A stretch of 36,265 nucleotides of DNA from Actinomycetota bacterium (GTDB lineage: Bacteria > Actinomycetota > Acidimicrobiia > Spongiisociales > UBA5794). Below are positions 7,948 to 15,786 of the stretch, one piece after another. Location: contig JASJXX010000020.1 in the NCBI GenBank assembly GCA_030123765.1, forward strand, positions 1-36,265, given 5' to 3'. The position numbers and the translations under genes are program-made. The stretch's first letter is position 1; every line of letters starts with the position of its first letter. A model generated the notes under the pieces. It saw only the letters and a list, made by a program, of their open reading frames with translations. It did no database searches and had not been told where the DNA came from.

Positions 7948-7977
7948 GAAGGGTCGGGTCACGAGACCCGACCCTTC
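7948..7977 (-). terminator. Strong intercistronic hairpin between binding-protein and permease genes
   Basis: Perfect 13-bp stem (7948-7960 with 7965-7977) around a 4-base loop, beginning about 20 bases after the binding-protein stop. No T-run follows on the minus strand, so partial termination or 3'-end protection is more likely than full termination. This would give more binding protein than permease, a common arrangement in importer operons. Confidence 0.65.
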
Positions 7978-7996
7978 CCCTCTGTCCGTGGCGTGG

Positions 7997-8767
7997 TTAG
8001 GCGTCGAAGTCGACGAACCACTTCGTGATGAGCGCGTCGAGCGTCCCGTCCTTCTTCATGTCAGCGATCACCTGGTTGACAGGCTCGATCAGATCCGAGT
8101 CGTGCGGGTAGATGAATCCGAGCGGATCGGACTGCAGATCACCGTCGAGATTCTTCATCGCGCCGGCGTACGTGCCCTGATATCCCTGTCCTGCGATGTC
8201 ATCGATAATGACCGCGTCGACATCACCCGAGAGCAGTGCCTGAATGGCGACGGGGAACGAGTCGAAGGCTTCGATCCGCGCTATCCCGACGAGATCCTCA
8301 CCGAGTTCGTAGTTCGTCGTGCCAACCTGTGTGCCCAGGACGTAGTCCCCTGCAATGAACTCGTCAGACGTCGTGAAGCGATCCTCATCGGCACGAACCA
8401 GGAACTTCTGGATCGTCGTCATGTAGGGGTCGGAGAACGCCACAACCGCCTTGCGATCTTCGGTGATCGTGATGCCGTCGGCTGCGGTGTCGTACACGCC
8501 CTGACCGGTCTCCTCGATCACTGCCGGCCATCCAGCCTCAACGAATTCTGCAGTACATCCGATGCGGTTGCAGATCTCGTTCCAGATGTCGTAGTCGAAC
8601 CCGGCTCCCTCACCGGTGGCCTCATCGATAAAGTTGAATGGTCGATACGCGTTCTCAACTCCGACCCTGACGGTTCGTCCGCCAAGGTCGGCAGTGTCAC
8701 CCCCGCACGCGGTCGCTACCAGTGCGACCGCAACGGCGAGAATGAAGATGCGAGACAGTTTCCTCAT
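7997..8767 (-). CDS. Amino-acid ABC transporter substrate-binding lipoprotein
   Basis: This 256-residue lipoprotein begins with [21 protein letters not shown], a signal peptide ending in the lipobox VATAC. After it come the SBP_bac_3 features: [54 protein letters not shown] and [10 protein letters not shown]. It would capture a polar amino acid outside the membrane for the adjacent permease; the ligand cannot be read. ATG 8767 was chosen because GGAGG stands 8 bases upstream; a TTG at 8782 would overlap that site. A consensus-like promoter lies on the minus strand at 8888-8859. The divergent pyruvate kinase gene begins 139 bases away. Confidence 0.92.
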   Translation of the reverse strand: MRKLSRIFILAVAVALVATACGGDTADLGGRTVRVGVENAYRPFNFIDEATGEGAGFDYDIWNEICNRIGCTAEFVEAGWPAVIEETGQGVYDTAADGITITEDRKAVVAFSDPYMTTIQKFLVRADEDRFTTSDEFIAGDYVLGTQVGTTNYELGEDLVGIARIEAFDSFPVAIQALLSGDVDAVIIDDIAGQGYQGTYAGAMKNLDGDLQSDPLGFIYPHDSDLIEPVNQVIADMKKDGTLDALITKWFVDFDA

Positions 8768-8858
8768 GTTTGGATCCTCCAATTTGTGCTACGTCCAAAG
8801 CGCGCCTCTACGCTACTCGCAAGGAGTCGTGGTCGTGTCGCGATCGGCGCGCAATTCG

Positions 8859-8888
8859 AAGTTACAGCGTACAGGCACGGCTTGTCAA
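8859..8888 (-). promoter_or_regulatory. Promoter of the amino-acid transporter operon
   Basis: On the minus strand a perfect TTGACA (8888-8883) is followed after 18 bases by TAACTT (8864-8859). This gives a leader of about 85 bases before ATG 8767. It overlaps the region used by the divergent pyk promoter, so the two may interfere. Confidence 0.6.
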
Positions 8889-8893
8889 TGTCC

Positions 8894-8899
8894 TAAGGT
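8894..8899 (+). promoter_or_regulatory. Predicted -10 box of pyk
   Basis: TAAGGT ends 7 bases before ATG 8907. This predicts a transcript starting at or next to the start codon. GAAGG at 8901-8905 is too close to the start to be a normal ribosome-binding site. Confidence 0.4.
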
Positions 8900-8906
8900 T
8901 GAAGGC

Positions 8907-10343
8907 ATGCACCGCAAGACCAAGATCATCGCGACGCTCGGCCCCGCGACCGACACGCCGGCCAGGGTGGAGAAGCTCATCAAGCGCGGCATGAACGTTG
9001 CGCGGTTCAATTTCAGCCACGGCACGCGGGAGCAGCACGGACGCCTCTTCGCAATCGTTCGTGAGGTCGCTGAGGATCTCTCCATCCCTATCGCGATCAT
9101 GCAGGATATTCAGGGCCCCAAGATTCGTGTAGGGAAGTTCCCGGGCGGGGGTGTTGATCTCGCTGCCGGATCGACGGTCCGGATTCATCCCGGCGTCGGA
9201 CTCGGCGACGCTCACAACATTCACATCGCGTACCTTGAACATGTTCAGATGAGCCCCGGGGGAAAGGTCTTTCTCTCCGACGGGCTCATCGAGCTCAAGG
9301 CGACCGCGGTCGACAGTGACGGCGTCACAGCGACCGTCATCACGGGGGGTGTGCTCCTCGACCACAAAGGAGCATCCTTCCCCGGCGCACGCACGAACAT
9401 TCCCGCGATGACGGAGAAAGACGCCGCAGACCTCGCGTTCGGCGTCGAACTCGGGTTTGATCTCGTGGCGGTCTCCTTCGTGAACTCGGGCAACGACATC
9501 CGCGCGGTGCGCGAGATCGTCGGGGACACACCGATCATCGCCAAGATCGAGACGGCCGTGGGATACATGAACCTCGACGACATTCTCAGCGAAGCCGACG
9601 GGGCGATGGTCGCTCGAGGCGATCTCGGTGTTGAACTGTCTATCGAATCGGTGCCGAGCGCTCAGTACGAGATCCTGCATAAGGCGAACTCGGCAGGGAA
9701 GATCTCGATCACCGCGACAGAGATGCTCGAGTCGATGATCACGAGCCCGCGCCCGACCCGGGCGGAGGTCGCCGACGTCTACCGGTCCGTCCTTGACGGC
9801 TCCGACGCCGTGATGCTCTCAGCCGAGACGGCTGTCGGGGCGTACCCGACTCGTGCGGTCAAGGTGATGTCTTCGATATGCAAGGAGGCCGAACGTTCCT
9901 CGGGCTTCGGTCGAGCTCACGACATCTCCGGGCTCTCGGAGGGTGCCGCGTTCGCGTCCGCAACGGCGGAGGCCTCGGTCGATACGGCCGACCGACTCGG
10001 TCTCAAGACGATCGTCGCGTTCACAGAGAGCGGGACGACAGCGAGGCTGCTCTCGAAGTATCGACCCCATGCAGACGTGTACGCCTTCACCCCCGTCACC
10101 TCCACGTATCGGCGCATGACGATCTATGGAGGTGTCATCCCGATGCTCCTCAACCGCGTCCAGTCGACCGACGAGATGATCGGATCCGCCGAGAGCGAGC
10201 TTCTGCGTCGCGGACTCGTTCAGGAGGGCCAGGGGCTTGTCATGGTTGCCGGGGTGCCCCCGAATCAGCTCTCCTCCACCAATCTGATGAAGCTTCACGT
10301 CGTCGGGTCCGGTGACGTTCTGCACCCAGACGCTGACGCGTGA
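8907..10343 (+). CDS. pyk: Pyruvate kinase
   Basis: A full-length 478-residue pyruvate kinase, converting phosphoenolpyruvate and ADP to pyruvate and ATP in the last step of glycolysis. Visible motifs are the N-terminal KTKIIATLGPAT, NFSHGT (35-40), the nucleotide-site segment MQDIQGPKIRVG, the active-site signature IAKIETAVGYMN with the catalytic Lys and metal-binding Glu (about 212-223), MVARGDLGVE, and SAETAVGAYP. A regular C-terminal domain follows from about residue 345. The reading frame stays open upstream to 8616, but similarity begins at MHRKTKI, so ATG 8907 is chosen. It is divergent from the amino-acid transporter operon, and a small gene follows 57 bases downstream. Confidence 0.95.
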   Translation: MHRKTKIIATLGPATDTPARVEKLIKRGMNVARFNFSHGTREQHGRLFAIVREVAEDLSIPIAIMQDIQGPKIRVGKFPGGGVDLAAGSTVRIHPGVGLGDAHNIHIAYLEHVQMSPGGKVFLSDGLIELKATAVDSDGVTATVITGGVLLDHKGASFPGARTNIPAMTEKDAADLAFGVELGFDLVAVSFVNSGNDIRAVREIVGDTPIIAKIETAVGYMNLDDILSEADGAMVARGDLGVELSIESVPSAQYEILHKANSAGKISITATEMLESMITSPRPTRAEVADVYRSVLDGSDAVMLSAETAVGAYPTRAVKVMSSICKEAERSSGFGRAHDISGLSEGAAFASATAEASVDTADRLGLKTIVAFTESGTTARLLSKYRPHADVYAFTPVTSTYRRMTIYGGVIPMLLNRVQSTDEMIGSAESELLRRGLVQEGQGLVMVAGVPPNQLSSTNLMKLHVVGSGDVLHPDADA

Positions 10344-10400
10344 CGGGGTAGCGGGACACCCGTCTCTACCATCGGTACGTCGAGATTCTGAGGAGGGTCG

Positions 10401-10694
10401 GTGGGTCAACGGATCAAAGTCGAAGCCAGCGTGGTCGTGAACGACTCGATCGTCATCACCACCGATCGTAACCTGACGGTCGCCGACGGCGAGGGATACT
10501 CATCCGCCGACGAGGCCGCAACCGCTACGACCTTCGGAGCGCGGCTGGCGGCTGACCTCTTCGAGTCCGATGATGCGATCACGAGGGTGTATGTAGCGGC
10601 GAATGTTGTAGTGCTTCAGCGTGCCGGGGGTTGGTCCGACGACGCGAACCTGCAGGCGAATAGCGTGATCGAGACGTTCTTCCTGTACTACTAG
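10401..10694 (+). CDS. Small protein with Nfu/NifU N-terminal-like pattern
   Basis: A 97-residue protein starting at GTG 10401 behind GAGGAGG (10391-10397). I see a weak match to the Nfu N-terminal domain: a loop with YSSADEA, then RLAADLFESDDAITRVYVAANVVVLQR, then GGWSD, and a final helix SVIETFFLYY. In Nfu_N proteins this corresponds to FxSxxEAxxSPLAxxLFxIxGVxxVFxxxxFITVxK and a W. The C-terminal CxxC Fe-S scaffold domain of true Nfu is absent, so any role in Fe-S delivery is only a hypothesis. It has no Cys at all. It lies downstream of pyk, perhaps with its own promoter (TACCAT at 10367). Confidence 0.6.
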   Translation: MGQRIKVEASVVVNDSIVITTDRNLTVADGEGYSSADEAATATTFGARLAADLFESDDAITRVYVAANVVVLQRAGGWSDDANLQANSVIETFFLYY

Positions 10695-10721
10695 GAACCT
10701 GCGCTCCTCAGAAGTCGACCC

Positions 10722-12737
10722 TCACGAGCTGTAATCACCGACGGTGAGCCTGATCACGGTCCCCGGCTGCACCCAGTCCCCTGGAGCGATGCTCTGTGTG
10801 AGCACGATGTTGTGCTGGCTCGGGCTGTCGACGAACCCTGGTTCTTTCTGCGCTCGCAGGCCGACGCCTTCAAGCCTGGAGAGCGCTTGCTCCCATGTGA
10901 TTCCCAGGAGAGAACCGAGCTTCACCGGGCAGTCGACCGGCTCACCCGTCACCTCGCACGGGTGGACGAGGTACTGCTCAGAGAGAGGGCGGTACCGGTG
11001 AGTGAGACGCAGATCGATCTCGGTGCTTCCATCGGGGTACGTCACGATCCGGTCGACCTTCACGAAGAAGCCGTCGATACCCGATCGGATCTTCTCTCGC
11101 TGCCCCGGGTCGAGCTCCCCCTCTTCGTCTGCAACGAGTTCCTCCCCGAACTCGATGACGTCCTCCATCTCGTGTGTGTCGTCAGTGCACGTGAGGCCAC
11201 CGTTGTCTCCGTAGATCTTCACAGTGATCGACGTCTCGGTGTAGGCAGTCGCGATCACCAGCGGATGGTCGGTGTTGTTCTTGAACCGCATGTCGGGGTT
11301 AGGCAGGCCGAGTGTTGCCTCGCGTCCCATCGGGTAGCGGCTCAGGTAGAGCGAGTGTGGCTGATGAACGACATCTTCGAGGCAGGAGAAGAAGACCGCG
11401 TTGAAGAGCGTTGTGCTGAACTGGCTCACACCACCCCCGATGTTGGAGGGATGATCGCAGCAGTACGGCATGCCGTCGATGAGCACCGGAGCCGCGATGT
11501 AGCCCTTCGCCTGGGTTCTCTCACCGATGTAGGCATTCAGGGACCACTCGTCGCCTGAGAGCACGATCGCTCCGTTCACGTCGTCGGCCATCGTCTGGAT
11601 GTTCGCGACGCGGGCTTCGTGGCCGGGGTGCTCAGTGGTGAAACCGGCGAGAGGCCCGAGCGTCGTGAACGCCGTGGCGTCCTCGGTGGTGAACGACGGT
11701 TCGGAGCCCACGAGGAGCGGGAAGCTACCGAACCCTGAGCCGAGGGAAGCTTGCTTCATCTCCTCCACCAGCGCGTCGATGTCGAGAAGCGTGCCGTCAC
11801 GTCCAGGGACAATCGTGAAATCGTCAGTGGCGATATCGATATCGAACTTCGCGTCGACAGGAGCGATCTCGTACTCGGCCCTTCTCGGTTCGAGGATCTC
11901 AAGGACGCGTCCGGGGTCGAAAGAGGTGAGGAGTTGCGTGTCGTCCGCGCTCAGTTCGGCCCGGACAGCGGATACGAGGTGTTCCGGCTGAAAGACGACC
12001 CGGAACCCAACATCTGTTGAGATCAACGTGATCGATGCCATGACCATCCGCGTCATCTCCTGGAGGGCCACGTCGATGTCAGCTGCGGTGAGTATCGGCG
12101 TCGACTCGAGTACCTCGAAGGTCACCCCACTCTTGTCGAGCGTGCTCATCTCTGCAACGACGAGTCTCCGGGCCGCAGCGTGGTCGAGAGAGTGCCCGGG
12201 CCGTGGATACTGCGGCACGATCACCCCGTCGATGACGGCGACACCACCGTTGAAGGCCGGGTTTGGGATCGCCTCCCTCTCCCATGACTCGATCTCGTGC
12301 GCGATGGCGTCGGCGTCGAAAGAGAGCGCAAGAGGAACTTCGTGTGGCGTGGAGAACGACGACAACCAGGAACGGAGATTCGCGAGCACTCCTGCGTCGC
12401 GTCGTGCAGCGAACGCAGCGTCGATGGCGGTGCGCACATCGGCCTGGAGCGTGATCGTGAGCGGTGACAGTTTGAACGTCTGGCCGTTCAAGGTGAATAC
12501 CCCGGTACTCGTGCGTAGCCGGTTCTCGTGTGCTTCGACGGCGAGCGTGGCATCCGCCCTGCTCATGCCACCCACAGACACTCCTGCGACGGTGACGTTG
12601 CGTGCTACCTCATCCCCCGATGTGGCACGATCCGCGAAGTAGATCCCGAGCGGGAGCAGCAGGATAGCGAGCGGGACGATGGCGAATATGGCTCTGGGAA
12701 GCTTCATTCTCGTGTTCTGTGCTTTGGCGAGGCTCAC
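10722..12737 (-). CDS. VanW-domain envelope protein with C-terminal PASTA-like domain (copy 1)
   Basis: A 671-residue protein with an N-terminal membrane anchor (about 14-34) and an extracellular remainder. Two repeated alpha/beta modules follow, the type seen before VanW domains and containing WEREAIPNPAF. The VanW domain comes next, with NIGGGVSQFSTT near residues 430-441, HSLYLSRYPMGREATLG and PDMRFKNNT. The last ~65 residues resemble a PASTA domain, which binds peptidoglycan fragments. VanW proteins are linked to vancomycin resistance clusters and cell-wall biology, but the function is unknown. It is a tandem paralogue of the gene at 12798-14873, 60 bases apart on the same strand. GTG 12737 is 4 bases after TAGACT, so ATG 12707 may be the true start. 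Confidence 0.82.
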   Translation of the reverse strand: MSLAKAQNTRMKLPRAIFAIVPLAILLLPLGIYFADRATSGDEVARNVTVAGVSVGGMSRADATLAVEAHENRLRTSTGVFTLNGQTFKLSPLTITLQADVRTAIDAAFAARRDAGVLANLRSWLSSFSTPHEVPLALSFDADAIAHEIESWEREAIPNPAFNGGVAVIDGVIVPQYPRPGHSLDHAAARRLVVAEMSTLDKSGVTFEVLESTPILTAADIDVALQEMTRMVMASITLISTDVGFRVVFQPEHLVSAVRAELSADDTQLLTSFDPGRVLEILEPRRAEYEIAPVDAKFDIDIATDDFTIVPGRDGTLLDIDALVEEMKQASLGSGFGSFPLLVGSEPSFTTEDATAFTTLGPLAGFTTEHPGHEARVANIQTMADDVNGAIVLSGDEWSLNAYIGERTQAKGYIAAPVLIDGMPYCCDHPSNIGGGVSQFSTTLFNAVFFSCLEDVVHQPHSLYLSRYPMGREATLGLPNPDMRFKNNTDHPLVIATAYTETSITVKIYGDNGGLTCTDDTHEMEDVIEFGEELVADEEGELDPGQREKIRSGIDGFFVKVDRIVTYPDGSTEIDLRLTHRYRPLSEQYLVHPCEVTGEPVDCPVKLGSLLGITWEQALSRLEGVGLRAQKEPGFVDSPSQHNIVLTQSIAPGDWVQPGTVIRLTVGDYSS

Positions 12738-12797
12738 ATGCAGTCTAGGAACGGACCCCGGAGATTCGATGCCTATCAGGGCCAGGGAGAGCGTGCG

Positions 12798-14873
12798 CTA
12801 CTCGTCTGGCGTGGTCCCGTCCCAATCCCAGACGAAGATCGTGACGTTCACATCGTCGGGGTCAGCGAGGATGCCCGGACCGGGGCTCGACGACTCGACG
12901 AGGCCGTTGTCGGCTTCGATACTCGTCTCTTTCGGCGCCTCCGTCACGATGAACCCCAGGGACTCCAGCGCGGCTCGTGCGTCGATCGCAGGGAGGCCCG
13001 CGACGGAGGGCAGAACGAGGGGGCATACCCCGTCGCCGCCGACTTTCTCCTCACACGGATGCATCAGAATGATCTGTCGCTCCCCCCGGTAACGCCAGGA
13101 GAAGGACTCTCTGTCGAACTCGACTCCGGCGATGTCGTAAAAGATTCGCGTGGTCCCGATCGTCCAGCCACCGGAGCCCTCGCTCGCGATGAACTCTTCG
13201 CCCGGTAGGACCACACCCTCCTCATCCGCTCGGTAGGTCACCGCGGCGTCTGTGGATCGTGTGCGATACCCGCGCTCCGCGCCGCAGGTGGTCCCACCGT
13301 TGTTCCCGAAGAAGGTGACGGTGATCGTGCGCGGCGTGTAGGACGTCCTGACGATCACGGGAGCTTCGGTATCGTTCTTGAAGACTATGTCGGGGTGCGG
13401 GAATCCGAGAGTTGCCTCTCGACCTTCGGGATACCTGCTGTAGTAGATGCTGTGTGGTGTGTGCGTCACGACCTCAAGGCAGCTGAAAAAGATCGTGTTG
13501 AATATCGTCGTGGCGAACTGGCTCACGCCCCCACCGATGTTGATCGGGTCCTCCGTGCAGGAGAGCTCGCCATTCGCGATGATGCAGTCCGATTTGAAGC
13601 CCTTCTGAGGAGTTCGGCGGCCGACGACCTCGTTGACGGAGAACGTCTCGCCCGGCATCACGATCGAGTCGTCGACCAGGTCAGCCATGAGTTGGATGTT
13701 GTGCACCCGGTTCCGCCCCGGCGTCCATGTGGTGAACTCGGCGAGCTCGTAGAGATCTCCGAAGGCCTCGGCCATCTCGGTGGTGAAGGCAGGCAGAGCG
13801 TCGCTGCCGAGCGGGAGTGTGCCCTCCCCGTCACCGAGAGCGGCGGCCTCGACGGCTGCGGCGACTTCCGCGGCGTCGACGGTGGTGCCATTACGACTGG
13901 GGATGAGCTCGATGGTGTCATTCTCAGGCAGGCCTTCGACGTCCTTCTGCGGCGAGTCCTTGATCCTGAACTGGTCCGGGTAGTCCTCGAAATCGTCGAC
14001 CAACACAATCTTCCAGGCTGCGTCGACAGGGGGGACCTCGAAACTCTCACGCACCGACTCGATGATCCGGGTGATGACAGAGTGGTCAAGTGAGAACCTG
14101 ATCGTCGGATCGTCGCCGTTGACGACCTCCGCCTGGAGGGCACCTGCGAGATCGAACGGATCGACACGCAGTTCGAACTCGTACTCGTCGTTCCTCAGCA
14201 CGACGCCGCGATCGATGATTCTGTTCGCCCTCTGCACGGCGGCGCTTATCTCGGACTCGGTGAGCTTGGGATCGGACTGGACGATGGGGAGTGGGACGAC
14301 CGCACCGCTCTCCGCCTGGAGAGCCGCAAGGAGCAGCGCGGGGGCTGCATCACGATCGATCGCCCTCCCTGAGCGGGGGTACTCGAATTCGACGTTGCGG
14401 TTGACGATCGAGACAGAACCCTCGAAGGCAGGGTTCGGGATCGCCTCGCGTTCCCAGAGAACGAGATGGGATCGCACGACGTCGGCGTCGAGCGATGCCG
14501 CAAGAGGGACATCGATGCCGTTCCTGAAGGCTTTCAGCCAGTCCGCTGCGCCATCCTTGTGAAGGGTGAGCGCTTCGGCAACGGCACTCGAGACGTCGAA
14601 CGTCAGTCCGAGGGCGGACGGGTCGACATCGAAGAGCTGCCCGTTGACTTCGACCTGGGTGATGCGGGCTGTTAGGGCGGCGGCGTATGCCTCAACGGAG
14701 GCGACGGCCTCCTCCTCGGTCTGGCGCGCTACATCGACACCGGAGACGGTGATGTTGCGGGCGACCCTGTCCGATGCACCAACGCTGTCGAGGAGATAGA
14801 TAGAGAGGGGCAGCATCAGGATCAGCGCAGGTATCGCGACGAAGAGCAGAATTCTAGATTTGGAGGTGGCCAT
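12798..14873 (-). CDS. VanW-domain envelope protein with C-terminal PASTA-like domain (copy 2)
   Basis: A 691-residue paralogue of the next gene downstream. It shares the N-terminal anchor (about 8-28), VARNITVSGVDV, LWEREAIPNPAF, the VanW core NIGGGVSQFATT (near 445-456), HSIYYSRYPEGREATLG and PDIVFKNDT. A PASTA-like tail begins at LPSVAGLPAIDARAALESLG. Canonical VanW has GGGVCQ; both copies have Ser in place of Cys. The second alpha/beta module carries an insertion (around DFEDYPDQFRIKDSPQ) missing from copy 1, so the pair has diverged. ATG 14873 has GGGGAAG upstream. TATACT on the minus strand at 14915-14910 is a good -10 box about 37 bases before the start. It likely acts at the outer face of the membrane; the role is unknown. 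Confidence 0.82.
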   Translation of the reverse strand: MATSKSRILLFVAIPALILMLPLSIYLLDSVGASDRVARNITVSGVDVARQTEEEAVASVEAYAAALTARITQVEVNGQLFDVDPSALGLTFDVSSAVAEALTLHKDGAADWLKAFRNGIDVPLAASLDADVVRSHLVLWEREAIPNPAFEGSVSIVNRNVEFEYPRSGRAIDRDAAPALLLAALQAESGAVVPLPIVQSDPKLTESEISAAVQRANRIIDRGVVLRNDEYEFELRVDPFDLAGALQAEVVNGDDPTIRFSLDHSVITRIIESVRESFEVPPVDAAWKIVLVDDFEDYPDQFRIKDSPQKDVEGLPENDTIELIPSRNGTTVDAAEVAAAVEAAALGDGEGTLPLGSDALPAFTTEMAEAFGDLYELAEFTTWTPGRNRVHNIQLMADLVDDSIVMPGETFSVNEVVGRRTPQKGFKSDCIIANGELSCTEDPINIGGGVSQFATTIFNTIFFSCLEVVTHTPHSIYYSRYPEGREATLGFPHPDIVFKNDTEAPVIVRTSYTPRTITVTFFGNNGGTTCGAERGYRTRSTDAAVTYRADEEGVVLPGEEFIASEGSGGWTIGTTRIFYDIAGVEFDRESFSWRYRGERQIILMHPCEEKVGGDGVCPLVLPSVAGLPAIDARAALESLGFIVTEAPKETSIEADNGLVESSSPGPGILADPDDVNVTIFVWDWDGTTPDE

Positions 14874-14909
14874 CGATTCTTCCCCGGAAGTGTCTGTGCG
14901 GCTTCGACG

Positions 14910-14915
14910 AGTATA
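14910..14915 (-). promoter_or_regulatory. Predicted -10 box for the VanW pair
   Basis: TATACT on the minus strand is one base from the consensus and gives a leader of about 30 bases that includes the GGGGAAG ribosome-binding site. No clear -35 box is visible. Confidence 0.45.
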
Positions 14916-14965
14916 TGTCGCGGCACCCGATACGCCTTGCTTTCCTCAACGGACCACATTGCGAA

Positions 14966-14971
14966 TACGAT
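14966..14971 (+). promoter_or_regulatory. Predicted -10 box of a leaderless nuclease transcript
   Basis: TACGAT is followed by 6 bases and ATG 14978. No Shine-Dalgarno is present, so the mRNA is predicted to begin at the start codon. Confidence 0.5.
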
Positions 14972-14977
14972 CGGTGC

Positions 14978-15748
14978 ATGTCACCGTTCAAACCCATAGT
15001 GTCTGCAGAGGAGTTCCCGGTATCTGCGACCCTGTACGTGACCTACCTCAAGTGCCCCCAACAGGCTCTCGCCCGTCTTCAAGGCGTGTACCCGGCACCG
15101 TCGAAGGCTCTCTTACGAGGGAGCCTCGCACACCGAATCTTCGCGAGGCATCTCGTGGAAGGTCCGATCCCCGACGCAGAGTTTGTGCAGGTCTGCAAGG
15201 TGGAGGTAGGGACGCACCTCTCCCGGCAGATGACGAGCCTCGCGCTCAAGGCGTCGGAGTTCAGACAGATCACGGCCGAAGTGACGGAGCTGTACGAGAC
15301 GTTCAAACTGCTCCCCGTAGAAGGTTTCGTCGACGCTGAGGTTGATGTGGGGAGCAGACCCGTGCAAGGAGTCGTGATTCGAGGTCGGGTCGATGCCGTC
15401 TTCCGAGACGAGGACGGCGTACGGATCGCGGATTGGAAGACCGGTGCGTACCTCGACGACGCCGAGGCGCAGCTCGAATTTTACGCAATGGCATGGTGGC
15501 ACACAGAGGGGTCGGTGCCGGCCACACTCGAAGCGGTGTCGCTGAAGACCGGTGAGAAGCGTGTGTCGAAGCCTGGCGATGATGACGTCCAGACGACGGA
15601 ATCCCGGGTCGCGGAGATGATCACCATCCTTCGTGGCGCCATGGATGGGCGTGCTGAGCTGTCACGCAGAGCGGGGCCTCACTGCACCTGGTGCCCGCTC
15701 CTCGAGGAGTGCGACGAAGGAAGAGTCGCTCTCGAGATCCTCGGCTGA
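14978..15748 (+). CDS. PD-(D/E)XK nuclease with Cas4/AddB-like four-cysteine Fe-S site
   Basis: A 256-residue RecB-family nuclease domain standing alone. Catalytic elements in order are RGSLAH (His52), GRVDAVF (Asp139), ADWKTG (Asp152, Lys154) and the QLEFYA motif (Gln165, Tyr169). One Cys before the domain (Cys26, LKCPQQA) and three after it (Cys236, 239, 245; HCTWCPLLEEC) reproduce the [4Fe-4S] clamp of Cas4, AddB and RecB-like exonucleases. It would act on DNA ends. No cas, helicase or recBCD gene is nearby, so the partner is unknown. An in-frame ATG at 14915 exists, but the extra 21 residues look unlike the family. It is divergent from the VanW pair and is followed by mca 38 bases downstream. 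Confidence 0.85.
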   Translation: MSPFKPIVSAEEFPVSATLYVTYLKCPQQALARLQGVYPAPSKALLRGSLAHRIFARHLVEGPIPDAEFVQVCKVEVGTHLSRQMTSLALKASEFRQITAEVTELYETFKLLPVEGFVDAEVDVGSRPVQGVVIRGRVDAVFRDEDGVRIADWKTGAYLDDAEAQLEFYAMAWWHTEGSVPATLEAVSLKTGEKRVSKPGDDDVQTTESRVAEMITILRGAMDGRAELSRRAGPHCTWCPLLEECDEGRVALEILG

Positions 15749-15786
15749 CGTATTCGTGGCGCGCGAGGTGCGCGATACTCGCCACC

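Noticed and set aside
10342-10364. Hairpin after pyk
   Set aside because: The arms are only six bases and overlap the stop codon; chance occurrence is likely in GC-rich DNA.
14978-15748. CRISPR-Cas4
   Set aside because: The nuclease has Cas4-like features, but no repeat array, cas1, cas2 or effector gene exists in the window.
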